A stretch of DNA of 64,000 bases from Brevundimonas sp. (GTDB taxonomy: Bacteria; Pseudomonadota; Alphaproteobacteria; Caulobacterales; Caulobacteraceae): contig NZ_JAIXTC010000027.1 of NCBI RefSeq assembly GCF_027484365.1, forward strand, positions 24,696 to 88,695, given 5' to 3'. Position 1 is the first letter of the stretch, and every line of letters begins with the position of its first letter. Positions 52,791 through 61,277 of this stretch are shown in pieces. Under the pieces are notes generated by a model, which was not told the origin of the DNA, searched no databases, and saw only the letters and a list, made by a program, of their open reading frames with translations. The translations under genes were made by a program, and so were the position numbers.

Positions 52791-55129
52791 CGTTTCGGCC
52801 ACCTCAGCTCAAGGGCCGTGGCGTACCCATCCGAGGGCGTCGTGAAACGGATCACGCCTCCGTACTCGTCCATCAAGCTGCGCGAGACCGTCAAACCCAA
52901 CCCCATCCCCTGACCCAGAACCGCATCGACTTCCGCCGTCGTAGACCGGAAGGGCTCGAACCAGGATTCGCTTTTGTCGATTGGTACAGACTGTCCAGTG
53001 TTCTCTATGACAACGACGACCTCGTCGCCCGCGTCGGACCCGGAGGCGCGCACCTTGCCGCCGGTCCCCGCGAACTTGATCGCGTTGCTCAGCAGATTGG
53101 AAAAGAGAGCCGAGACTTCGGCAGGAAACACGGGCGGAGACCGGAGTTTCTGTGGCAGATCATTGATGATCGCCACCGAGCGTTGGTCAGCCGAGTGGCG
53201 GTAGAAGTCAGCGGTGGTATCGAACCGCTGACTCAGGTTGACCCTTGAGCGACGTTTGCGAGCTTCGACGCCGGTCATGTCGGCGAGATAGATGCCATTC
53301 CGGCGGAGGCGCTCGCGCAGCTCCTTCGCTTCCACGGCCAAGGCGCGAATACGCACTCCTTGTTCGCCGGGGACGGTGGAACCAAGACGTTCCAGCCCGG
53401 CCGCTACGGCTTCGGCCGTCGTCCCGAGCCCCAAGATCTCGTGAACGAACGCTGCCTGTTCTAGTCCAATAGAGGCCAGGATCCGGAACATGACCGCTTC
53501 CGAAACGCCTTCAGCCGACAACTCGGCCGCCTGGCTGACGACGTCCTGCAGGCGATCGAGACGCACACCGGCCGCGGCTACGTCTCCCGACGACGTAAGG
53601 GCCTTGACCTCACGAACGATCGTCGCGGCCTCGTCGTGCAGCGCCTTCGATTGTACCGATGCAGGCTGCCCTCGTTCCTCGACCGGGATATGCATCTCGC
53701 GGCGCCGTCGTGACTCGGCCTTCTGCTGCCCAACCATCTCGTGGCTGGCAAGACGCCTCTGGCGCACTTGGATGCCGATCGCCCAGCGCAATGTGTCCTG
53801 CATGAAGGACCAGCTCGGCCCCGGCAGGAATCCCTCGCGGCTGACCAGCATCTTCAGCTGGCTCGCGCCATTCCGCGTCAGGAACACGCCGCCGAAATAG
53901 TGCTCGTTGCCCTTGACCGTGAGCCCCTCGCCCTCGTCGCCCGGAGGGACCTCCCACTGGGAAAAGCGCTTCAGGCGCCCGAGCTCGCCCCTTCCTCGGC
54001 TTCGGTAGTCGCTGTCGAGACCAAGCCAGTCATCCTGCGCGTCGCCGTAAGGCGGTACGCGAAACCCCTCCTGATAGACCCGGATGCCGCGAAACGCCCT
54101 TGGCCACTTCTCGTTTTCCTTCTCAAAGATCCGGGCCGAGAACGCGACGGCGTTTTCCGTGTCGCTGATCTCGTAAGTCGCGGACCAACCCTCGGCGTCC
54201 CTGAACTTCGGGATCCGGCGGCCCGCCTTCGTCGGCTCGACCGCGATCGTAACCTGACCTTTTGATGGATCACAGACGACCTCTATGACCCAAGCGGCGG
54301 CTTCAGCCGCTGCGGGCACGTCCATGGCAGGCAAGGCGAAGTCGCCCGCGTACTGGATCCTTAGCCCGGGATCGTTCGCCCCTGCGTCTCTGACGAAAGG
54401 CGTGGCGAACACCAGAGGCTTGTCTACCACGGTCTTCGGAAGCGGTTCCACGAGCGCTTCAGCAGGGACGAGGGTCGCGACGTCGTTGAAGAAGTCCTCA
54501 AGGTCGGCTCGCGACCACGCCCGCCGAGTTCGCGTGAGCGTAAGGCGTGTGCCGGCCTGCCCGAAGCCGGTCAGTTTAGAGGTGCTCAGCGCTTCCGTGG
54601 CGCCTTCGACGTCATCGAGCGTTTGTAGGTCTTCGACGAGGTCCCAGTCGATCCCGCCCTTCACGCCCCCATCGGCCTTGAGAGGCTGGCCGGCGACGTA
54701 CTCCGAGCCGTCCCACCGCCAAGAAATGACGTCGAGCTTGGCCGCGAGCTTGTGGGCCGCGAGACGGCCGACACCTTTCTCGCCGGTGAACCTTCGCGCG
54801 AACAAGGCCGAACGCGTGTCGCCTTCGACCTTGGTCCTTCCAGCGATCGTCAGGAAACCGCGTTCGAAGATCGGCAAGGTCATTCCGATGCCGTCATCAG
54901 CGATAACGATCGTGCCCCCACCGACATCCTGATCCTTTTCGCCGCTGCCCTCGTCTGGCTCCGTTGGCGCATCGACGAGCTTGGAAAGGTCCGTACCAAG
55001 CACGGTCACGAGGCGTGCATCGGCATCGTACGCGTTCTTCACGAGCTCGACCAAGGCCGTGCTCTCTCGTCCGACGAGAAGTTCGCCCAGCTCGCGGAAC
55101 AGCTTGGTGTCTACGCTGAATTTTGCCAA
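52787..55129 (-). CDS. Cytoplasmic histidine kinase with two GHKL ATPase domains
   Basis: A 780-aa soluble protein. Residues 1-~330 form a MutL/Hsp90-like (HATPase_c_3) GHKL domain, with the N-box in ALVELVKNAYDAD (Glu28, Asn32), G1 in IADDGIGM and G2 in FTGEKGVGRLAAH. Around 559-580 there is a DHp-like helix with AAFVHEILGLG, His563 being the probable phospho-site. A second, kinase-type GHKL follows, with the N-box in LFSNLLSNAIK (~675-685), G1 in IENTGQ and G2 in GQGMGLGLTV (~738-748). No transmembrane segment is visible. It is followed by its receiver partner and a DNA methyltransferase. This architecture recalls MORC/MutL-type ATPases of restriction systems. Confidence 0.85.
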   Translation of the reverse strand: MAKFSVDTKLFRELGELLVGRESTALVELVKNAYDADARLVTVLGTDLSKLVDAPTEPDEGSGEKDQDVGGGTIVIADDGIGMTLPIFERGFLTIAGRTKVEGDTRSALFARRFTGEKGVGRLAAHKLAAKLDVISWRWDGSEYVAGQPLKADGGVKGGIDWDLVEDLQTLDDVEGATEALSTSKLTGFGQAGTRLTLTRTRRAWSRADLEDFFNDVATLVPAEALVEPLPKTVVDKPLVFATPFVRDAGANDPGLRIQYAGDFALPAMDVPAAAEAAAWVIEVVCDPSKGQVTIAVEPTKAGRRIPKFRDAEGWSATYEISDTENAVAFSARIFEKENEKWPRAFRGIRVYQEGFRVPPYGDAQDDWLGLDSDYRSRGRGELGRLKRFSQWEVPPGDEGEGLTVKGNEHYFGGVFLTRNGASQLKMLVSREGFLPGPSWSFMQDTLRWAIGIQVRQRRLASHEMVGQQKAESRRRREMHIPVEERGQPASVQSKALHDEAATIVREVKALTSSGDVAAAGVRLDRLQDVVSQAAELSAEGVSEAVMFRILASIGLEQAAFVHEILGLGTTAEAVAAGLERLGSTVPGEQGVRIRALAVEAKELRERLRRNGIYLADMTGVEARKRRSRVNLSQRFDTTADFYRHSADQRSVAIINDLPQKLRSPPVFPAEVSALFSNLLSNAIKFAGTGGKVRASGSDAGDEVVVVIENTGQSVPIDKSESWFEPFRSTTAEVDAVLGQGMGLGLTVSRSLMDEYGGVIRFTTPSDGYATALELRWPKR

Positions 55130-55218
55130 TGGGACCCCGAGCCTTGCTCACGACGTGTCTCGCCGGGACAATCGAGGCAATATAGCTTCGCACACAACCT
55201 ACGCCACTGGCGATCCGA

Positions 55219-56703
55219 ATGAACGCAGCACGAGCCATTCAAGAGCTACACGACCGTTGCGCCGTCTACACGGCGACAGCCACGGCGGCGAAGCTTCTCG
55301 ATATGGCTGGCTGGACCGCGGGAAGCGATCTTAGCAACGGGCGGCTTCTAGAGCCTTGTGTAGGCGAGGGAGCGATCCTGACCGAGGCTGTGGATCGGCT
55401 GCTTCAGTCGTTCCGGACCCATGATCGCCTACTCACCTTGGACAGCCTCGCGGACAGGATCGTCAGTTTCGAAATTCATGCTGAGACCGCCACGGCTACT
55501 CGGGAGACTATCGAACGCGCTTTGAGATCCGCGGGTCTGACCGCCAGTGACGCGAAGATGCTGTCGACGCGGTGGGTGAGGAAGGCTGATTTCCTCCTTG
55601 CCGAGGTCGGTCAGGCGAGCCATGTCGTCGCCAATCCGCCGTATGTGCGATGGTCGAAGCTGCCGAAATCCCTCGCCTCGGCATATCGGCTCGCGCTGCG
55701 CCAGACCGCCACGCGCGGCGATCTCGCGGTCGCGTTCATCGACCGGATGCTCGACTGGGCCGACGGTCACGGGTCGGTCGTGGCCCTCGTCAGTGATCGC
55801 TGGATGTTCGCCCAGTACGGGGCCGCCTTCGTCGAGGAGATAGCTGCTCGCGGCTGGGCGTTGAACGTGCTGGAAGAACGCCCTTCGGCGCCTTTCATCC
55901 GCGACGTGGGAGCTTATTCCGCCATCGTCGGCTTCTGGCCTGTGAAGCGGCGCCCCTCCGGCGGCGTGGCGCGGCGCGACCAGCGTGAGATCCACGCGGA
56001 ACTCGTCGGTCGCCATGGAACGATCGAGGGCGCGGGGTGCGTGATCCGGGTCGGCCCGGCCCTCGGATGCGGACGGACTTACATCCTCGATGAAACCGCT
56101 TCGGCCGGCGTTGAGCCGGAGATTCTTCGCCCCTATCTGGCGCGAGGGGATCTGGCCGGCCCCAAACCCCGATCCTCAGGTCTAATGGTCGCCTGTCCGT
56201 ATGACGTCCGCGGCAAACCGATCGATCTACAGGACTGGCCAGGGTTCGCCCGGTGGGCGGAGCAGCACCGCGCCGCACTGTCGTCGCGATCCTGCGTGCG
56301 GCCGGACGGCGCATGGTGGCGGACGATCGACGCGATCGGACCTCAGTGGATGGTGTCGCCGAAGCTGATCGTCCCGGAGCTCTGCCAGCGACCAAAAGCC
56401 TTCCTGGACGCGACGACGTCCATTCCCGCCCATTCGCTCTACGTAGTTTGGAGCTGCGAATGGCCGACGACGATCCTCCAGCGGGTTTTGAACGCAGGTC
56501 TAATGAGGATCACGGCGGAGGCCTGTGCGCCCCAGCTCAAGCACGGCTATTACCGGTTCTACCGTCGTTTCCTCGCACAGACGCCGTTGCCGCGCTGGAG
56601 CACTCTCCATCTAGATCAGCAAAGGCGTCTCGCCGCGACTTCCAACCCAATATTTGCCGGGTGCTTCGAAGAGCTATTCGGGTTCGCGCCCGACGCCGAA
56701 TGA
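55219..56703 (+). CDS. Eco57I/TaqI-like N6-adenine DNA methyltransferase
   Basis: A 494-aa class I N6-adenine methyltransferase. Motif I is LLEPCVGEGAILTEAV (near residues 44-60), and the catalytic motif IV is VVANPPYVRW (about 135-144). A specificity-like C-terminal region of ~250 residues follows, as in type II M.TaqI/Eco57I enzymes. It is divergent from the kinase operon (89 bp between starts) and overlaps or abuts the HNH nuclease gene. It probably modifies the target cut by that nuclease, or forms the second modification of a larger defence system. Confidence 0.87.
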   Translation: MNAARAIQELHDRCAVYTATATAAKLLDMAGWTAGSDLSNGRLLEPCVGEGAILTEAVDRLLQSFRTHDRLLTLDSLADRIVSFEIHAETATATRETIERALRSAGLTASDAKMLSTRWVRKADFLLAEVGQASHVVANPPYVRWSKLPKSLASAYRLALRQTATRGDLAVAFIDRMLDWADGHGSVVALVSDRWMFAQYGAAFVEEIAARGWALNVLEERPSAPFIRDVGAYSAIVGFWPVKRRPSGGVARRDQREIHAELVGRHGTIEGAGCVIRVGPALGCGRTYILDETASAGVEPEILRPYLARGDLAGPKPRSSGLMVACPYDVRGKPIDLQDWPGFARWAEQHRAALSSRSCVRPDGAWWRTIDAIGPQWMVSPKLIVPELCQRPKAFLDATTSIPAHSLYVVWSCEWPTTILQRVLNAGLMRITAEACAPQLKHGYYRFYRRFLAQTPLPRWSTLHLDQQRRLAATSNPIFAGCFEELFGFAPDAE

Positions 56704-56719
56704 CCATCCGGGACGTGTC

Positions 56720-57796
56720 ATGACCTATCAGGTGGTCGCGAACGACGGGAGCGTCATGGACGCGCACCTAGACATCGAAGGGTCAGAGTTCGTCTTCCAT
56801 AGCCGCGGAGGGACGCGCGACAAGGGAACGGCCACCAACCTCGACTATGGTCCGGCGATGCGCCTCCTGTTCGGCCGGCTCGTCGATTACGGGCTCTCAA
56901 TTTCTGGTGCGTGGCTGGAGACCTCCCGGACAGTTCACCTCCCTCGAGCCGAGCGTCAGATGTTCGGCTCTGACGATCGCGGGACTGACCCGGCGGACTG
57001 GTTCACCCTCATCACGTCTCGCGCCCAAGTATTCGGACGACGGCAGGGGGCCAAGCCCGGAGGCAGCCGGGTCAAGAGGGTGCGTATCGCGGTCTCAGGT
57101 CTGGGGGAGGGGACTGACCTCGTCGGTGTCCTCGGCGTTCGCAAGACCGAGCGTCGGCGACTCGCGGGAAGCCGATCGACGCTAGATCTCGACGCAATCC
57201 CCGCCCACGAGGTCTGGATGGCGGTGCAGCAAATGGCGGCGTCATCTGGAGCGACCCCGCCCTCGACGCGCGCCTTCGATCTCGTCACCGAGGACGGACG
57301 CAGGCTTGATCCGGCGTCGGTGCTGAATTTCGCCGTGCATCAGACCCGGGGCGAAGAGTTGGGGGAGGACGTCTTGGGCGAGTTTTCCGAGAACGAGATC
57401 GCGCGCCGGCTCGCTGCTTTTGGACATGTCCTGGTGCCGCAAGGTCAGGCCGTGTCGACTGACGTTCTGCCTGTCACCGCTGAAGATCGCGAACGGTGCG
57501 AGGGCGAGCCGAAGCGAGTCACCCATCTGCGGCGGGAGCGAGCAGCCGGGCTGGCCAAGGCGAAGAAGAGTGCCTTCGTGCGCGAGCACGGCCGGCTGTT
57601 CTGCGAACGGTGCGAACTCGATCCAATAGAGCGGTTTGGAGGCGAGGTGGGAGAAGCCTGCATTGAGGTTCACCACCGACGGACGTTTGTAAGCGGGATG
57701 CTCAATGGTCACCTGACGGTTCTTGAGGACCTCCAGTGCCTGTGCGCCAACTGCCATCGCATAGTCCACGCGGAACTGCGTTTCGCCTCAAGCTGA
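56720..57796 (+). CDS. HNH endonuclease (restriction-type)
   Basis: A 358-aa protein. About 270 N-terminal residues are unrecognised, with VKRVRIAVSGLGEGTDL possibly part of a DNA-recognition fold. A clear C-terminal HNH domain (~295-355) has Cys pairs in CERC and CANC, the catalytic His in CIEVHHRRTF, and Asn/His in LCANCHRIVHAEL. The ATG at 56720 lies just after the methyltransferase stop; a start at 56654 would overlap it. Position and domain fit a restriction enzyme, either the type II partner of the adenine methyltransferase or a McrA-like enzyme. Confidence 0.83.
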   Translation: MTYQVVANDGSVMDAHLDIEGSEFVFHSRGGTRDKGTATNLDYGPAMRLLFGRLVDYGLSISGAWLETSRTVHLPRAERQMFGSDDRGTDPADWFTLITSRAQVFGRRQGAKPGGSRVKRVRIAVSGLGEGTDLVGVLGVRKTERRRLAGSRSTLDLDAIPAHEVWMAVQQMAASSGATPPSTRAFDLVTEDGRRLDPASVLNFAVHQTRGEELGEDVLGEFSENEIARRLAAFGHVLVPQGQAVSTDVLPVTAEDRERCEGEPKRVTHLRRERAAGLAKAKKSAFVREHGRLFCERCELDPIERFGGEVGEACIEVHHRRTFVSGMLNGHLTVLEDLQCLCANCHRIVHAELRFASS

Positions 57797-57939
57797 TGTG
57801 GTGCCAGAGGTGGTGGTGGACGTGGTTGGGACGCGGTTGCGGTCGTCCGCATCCATCGAGGAAACGGTAGCCGTTTCGCCTGTCGTTAATGTTCGGAAAT
57901 CGGCTGTTCGTCGATTTCCGCTTCTGGGGCACAGGCGAC

Positions 57940-58533
57940 CTAGGAGTCTCGGCACTCTGCCATTTTCGCCAAAGCTAGGTTCAAGCCCGTCAAACTGATT
58001 ATGCCGGTAGATTCTGAACGGCCTTCATCGATCGAGGGATATCGCCAGCTTATGACGTGAACCTCGATCGCTTGGCCGTCACGGGACAGTAGGTCTTGCC
58101 ATTCGGGACCATCGGCCAAGAGATCCGGCCGAGACGTATAAAAGCGGGCGCCGACCTCTCGATATTCCTGCGTAGCGGGGTCGGGCCACAGATCGAGCAG
58201 GTTCCAGCGCAGATGTGTGTCCCCGTCGCGCAGCGTATCGGAGTAGATCCGGATCGCGGGGAAGCCATCGAAGAAAGCGCCTCCTCCAAATGGCTTGGGG
58301 TGGGCCACGCCTCGGGCAGGTTTGACCAACGTACAGTAGAGGCCGTAACGGCTTTCGCTCCGCCATATGCGCCATCCCTCGATCTCATCGAACAGGCGAG
58401 TATAGCTGCCGGCCATCAGCTCTCGCTCATCACCGACACGCCAAGGTCGGTTCCGAGCTGCCGAGTAGTCGGTGTCGACCTGACCCGAACCAGCGAGGGC
58501 GACGACCGCCGCCGCCACAGCAATGAATGACAC
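57940..58533 (-). CDS. Secreted hypothetical protein
   Basis: A 197-aa protein with an N-terminal signal-like segment (SFIAVAAAVVALAGSG), then a mature part rich in Trp, Asp and Arg (WRVGDERELMAGSYTRLFDE, WRIWRSESRYGLYC). I do not recognise the family. The single Cys pair is distant and no catalytic motif is evident. It is convergent with the HNH gene and could be a cargo gene of the acquired region. Confidence 0.55.
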   Translation of the reverse strand: MSFIAVAAAVVALAGSGQVDTDYSAARNRPWRVGDERELMAGSYTRLFDEIEGWRIWRSESRYGLYCTLVKPARGVAHPKPFGGGAFFDGFPAIRIYSDTLRDGDTHLRWNLLDLWPDPATQEYREVGARFYTSRPDLLADGPEWQDLLSRDGQAIEVHVISWRYPSIDEGRSESTGIISLTGLNLALAKMAECRDS

Positions 58534-58617
58534 CCGAAACCTCCGTCGTTGCTCCTACGATGGGAGCATAGACGTTGTGCGCCATAGCGTAAGGGTCCTT
58601 CCGGAGCGGACCCCACT

Positions 58618-58863
58618 ATGCCCGCTTGGGTGTCATCTTCGACGCACCACCACGTCATCGACGCGCTGATCGCCGCCCGTACCTCGGCCGGAATGACCCA
58701 ACGCGATCTGGCGGCAAAGCTTCGAAAACCACCCTCGTTCGTCGGGAAAGTGGAGTCGCTGGAGCGGAATCTCAGCGTTCTGGAGTTCTTGGCCTGGTGC
58801 AGGGCGCTCGGAGTGGCACCGGCCGATCTGCTCCCGCGATTGACCGCAATCCCGGAAATCTAG
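58618..58863 (+). CDS. XRE-family helix-turn-helix regulator
   Basis: An 81-aa protein that is essentially one Cro/CI-type HTH: VIDALIAARTSAGMTQRDLAAKL, then KPPSFVGKVESLERNLSVLEF. Small XRE proteins commonly control restriction-modification or mobile-element genes. It lies between the defence-like genes and the mobile-element module; its target cannot be told. Confidence 0.78.
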   Translation: MPAWVSSSTHHHVIDALIAARTSAGMTQRDLAAKLRKPPSFVGKVESLERNLSVLEFLAWCRALGVAPADLLPRLTAIPEI

Positions 58864-58891
58864 CCGAACTCCACTGAGAGCGCGGCGACCA

Positions 58892-59338
58892 TCACACAAT
58901 CGTCCGACTGTGCTTTCGAAGGATTCCTAGAAGGCGTAGCTCATCCGGTGGTAGGCCTCCGGAGGCCGCTTTGCGTTCGTATGTCTCCAACTCGCGGAAC
59001 ATGAGCGTTGGCGATCGATCTTTTTCGAGTTCATCAAGGGCTGCGGCATACTGCTTGAGCAGAAAGCGCGCGCTGATGCGATCGCCGCTTAATGCCTTTT
59101 GCGTGGCCTGAGCGATCAAAGCCTGGCTCGCGGTCATCTTCACAGCACCGGATGGTGTGCGCACGGTAACAGGCTTCTCCAAAGCCTCGATGATGTCACG
59201 GATCAACTGGCGGCTGGAGAGCGCCCGCTCGGCCTTCTCTAACTTGGGGCGCCCCTTGAGATTACCCGATTGCCCTTTCTTCCATTGCGACCCTTTGGGC
59301 GGCTTGCAGTAGCCGACGGCATCATCGTCGTCGCTCAT
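58892..59338 (-). CDS. DUF5681-domain protein
   Basis: A 148-aa protein. The N-terminal motif GYCKPPKGSQWKKGQSGNLKGRPKL is the DUF5681 signature (quoted in part: QWKKGQSGNLKGRPK), followed by a helical region. Proteins of this type are found in phages and integrative elements next to DNA methylases, and their role is unknown. The ATG at 59338 overlaps the stop of the ParB-methyltransferase gene (ATGA). The longer reading upstream is the shadow of that gene. Confidence 0.78.
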   Translation of the reverse strand: MSDDDDAVGYCKPPKGSQWKKGQSGNLKGRPKLEKAERALSSRQLIRDIIEALEKPVTVRTPSGAVKMTASQALIAQATQKALSGDRISARFLLKQYAAALDELEKDRSPTLMFRELETYERKAASGGLPPDELRLLGILRKHSRTIV

Positions 59339-60639
59339 GCCGCAATCTCCGCGTCGCGGTCGACGCCGGCAGCCCGGTCGATGAGTTCCGCTTCCAGCCC
59401 GGTGACCGCTTCCCACCGCTCGATGGCGATGTCGACGTAGGCGGGGTCGATCTCGATCCCGCGGCACGCACGGCCCGCGCGCTCCGCCGCGATCAGGGTC
59501 GTCCCGGATCCAAGGAAGGCATCCAGCACGAGCTCCCCGCGTTTGGTCACGTCCTGGATGGCCGCCGCTACCATGGCCGTCGGCTTCACCGTCGGATGCC
59601 ATTTGAGCTCGCCGCGACGCGAGCCTCCGACGTTGACGGAGCTGTAGTCCCAGACGTTGGTGCGGTTGCGCCCATGCCGGCCGAGCTCGACAGCGTTGTA
59701 GTGCTGGGCCGAGCCGGCGCGATAGACGAATACCAACTCGTGCTTGGAGCGGTAGAGCGAGCCCATCCCGGCATTGGACTTGTTCCAGACGCACAGGTTC
59801 AGCAGATCGTCGTATACCACTTCGCCTGCACGCATGAGGTGCTCCATGTGCCGCCAGTCCATGCAGACGAAGTGCACCGCTCCGTCCTTGGACGCGTTGG
59901 CGCAGGCGCCCAAAGTCGTCTCCAGGAAGCGGATGAACTCCGGGTCGGTCATCTCGCCCGACGCCATGGCGAACTCACGGTGCGACTTACGCACGTTGGC
60001 GTGGTTCTGAATGCTGACGTTGAAGGGCGGGTCGAGGAAGGCGGCGTCGACCTTCGTGTCGACTCCAACGACCGCCTGTAGAAATTCCGCATCCCGGCAG
60101 TCACCACATCCGATCCGGTGGCGACCCAATGCCCAGATATCCCCGAGCCGCGCGCGTGCGACCGTTGCAGTTTCGGGCCAGCTGTCGTCGTCAGAGACTG
60201 CGGCCGGCGCCGGCGTCATCATCAGGTCCAGCTCGGCGGTCTCGAAGCCTAGCACCTGCACGTCGAACTCAATCTCCAGGGCCTGGATTTCGATGACCTG
60301 CTGCCGGAGTAGATCCGCGTCCCACCCGGAGTTGGTCGCGATCTTGTTGTCTGCGATCCGAAGCGCCTTCCGCTGCGCCTGCGACAGGCCGGTCAGCCGG
60401 ATGACAGGGACGAACTCGTGCTCCAGCGACCGGGTCGCTTGGAGCCGTCCGTGGCCGGCGATGATGACTTTGTCCTCGTCGACCAGGATCGGGTTCACCA
60501 CCCCGAACGCCCGCATGCTCGCGGCGATCTGCGCGACCTGTTTCTTCGAGTGGGTGCGAGGGTTGTTAGGATCGGGACGCAGCTCCGCCGATCTCAGATA
60601 TTCGATCGCTAGAATGCGATCGTTTGGCAGCTTAGGCAC
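59335..60639 (-). CDS. ParB-domain/DNA adenine (or N4-cytosine) methyltransferase fusion
   Basis: A 434-aa two-domain protein. Residues ~10-110 are a ParB/sulfiredoxin-like domain (NNPRTHSKKQVAQIAASM, then IIAGHGRLQATRSL). Residues ~160-420 are a beta-type amino-methyltransferase with the catalytic DPPF at 203-206 preceding the SAM-binding FLGSGTT at about 375, so the target-recognition region lies between them. Such fusions are typical of phages and mobile elements. It is not a chromosome-partition ParB. It is coupled to the DUF5681 gene and divergent from the DUF2924-recombinase pair. Confidence 0.88.
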   Translation of the reverse strand: MPKLPNDRILAIEYLRSAELRPDPNNPRTHSKKQVAQIAASMRAFGVVNPILVDEDKVIIAGHGRLQATRSLEHEFVPVIRLTGLSQAQRKALRIADNKIATNSGWDADLLRQQVIEIQALEIEFDVQVLGFETAELDLMMTPAPAAVSDDDSWPETATVARARLGDIWALGRHRIGCGDCRDAEFLQAVVGVDTKVDAAFLDPPFNVSIQNHANVRKSHREFAMASGEMTDPEFIRFLETTLGACANASKDGAVHFVCMDWRHMEHLMRAGEVVYDDLLNLCVWNKSNAGMGSLYRSKHELVFVYRAGSAQHYNAVELGRHGRNRTNVWDYSSVNVGGSRRGELKWHPTVKPTAMVAAAIQDVTKRGELVLDAFLGSGTTLIAAERAGRACRGIEIDPAYVDIAIERWEAVTGLEAELIDRAAGVDRDAEIAA

Positions 60640-60854
60640 AGGCGTTCTCCTTCGGCCAAGCGACCGCTCAAGAGGTTTCAGTTGTGCCCGGTTCGAAAGA
60701 AGAGTGGCCGGCTGAGGTCCGATTCGTCGATCCGTAAAGCGGACCGCGCCACCGTAGATTTGTGGATAACTTCGGTTGCAAAAATTCTTTGGGAGTAGTG
60801 AGTGGACTTATCGCTGCCTTGGAGCAATCACTCACGGCCAGCCTTAGGCAAGCC

Positions 60855-61277
60855 ATGACCAAAGACATCAACCTAGACACACTCCCAGTCAGCGAAGTTG
60901 CCAGCCTTTCTCTTGATGAACTGCGTGAGGCATGGCGACATCGCTACGGTCAGCCACCTAAACTGAGGTCAGCTGAGATGTTGGCCTTGATGTTGGCCTA
61001 CCGCATTCAAGCCGACCAGGCTGGCGGAGTTTCAGTCGACCTTCGTCGAAGCCTCAGGCGACCGGCGTCATCGCCGGGCATGTCAGCGCTTAGGCCAGGC
61101 ACCAGGTTGTCGCGCGAGTGGCAGGGCGTACGCCACGAAGTGGTCGTCGAAGCCGACGGAAAACTCAGTTGGTCAGGTGAGCGGTACGCCAGCCTCTCTC
61201 ATGTGGCCCGGGCCATCACCGGCACGCGATGGAACGGGCCACGCTTCTTTGGCCTGCGGACGGAGGTCCCATCGTGA
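60855..61277 (+). CDS. DUF2924-domain protein
   Basis: A 140-aa protein with the DUF2924 pattern: LSLDELREAWRHRYGQPPKL near the start, MLALMLAYRIQADQ, and RLSREWQGVRHEVVV...RYASLSHVARAITGTRWNGPRFFGL at the end. DUF2924 proteins are nearly always encoded directly before a large serine recombinase, as here, and are presumed accessory factors. The ATG at 60855 is chosen; GTG codons further upstream (60762) are possible. Its stop overlaps the recombinase start (GTGA). Confidence 0.82.
   Translation: MTKDINLDTLPVSEVASLSLDELREAWRHRYGQPPKLRSAEMLALMLAYRIQADQAGGVSVDLRRSLRRPASSPGMSALRPGTRLSREWQGVRHEVVVEADGKLSWSGERYASLSHVARAITGTRWNGPRFFGLRTEVPS

Noticed and set aside
59335..60639. Chromosome-partition parB or replication origin
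   Set aside because: The ParB-like domain is fused to a DNA methyltransferase and there is no ParA gene or parS-like array nearby.
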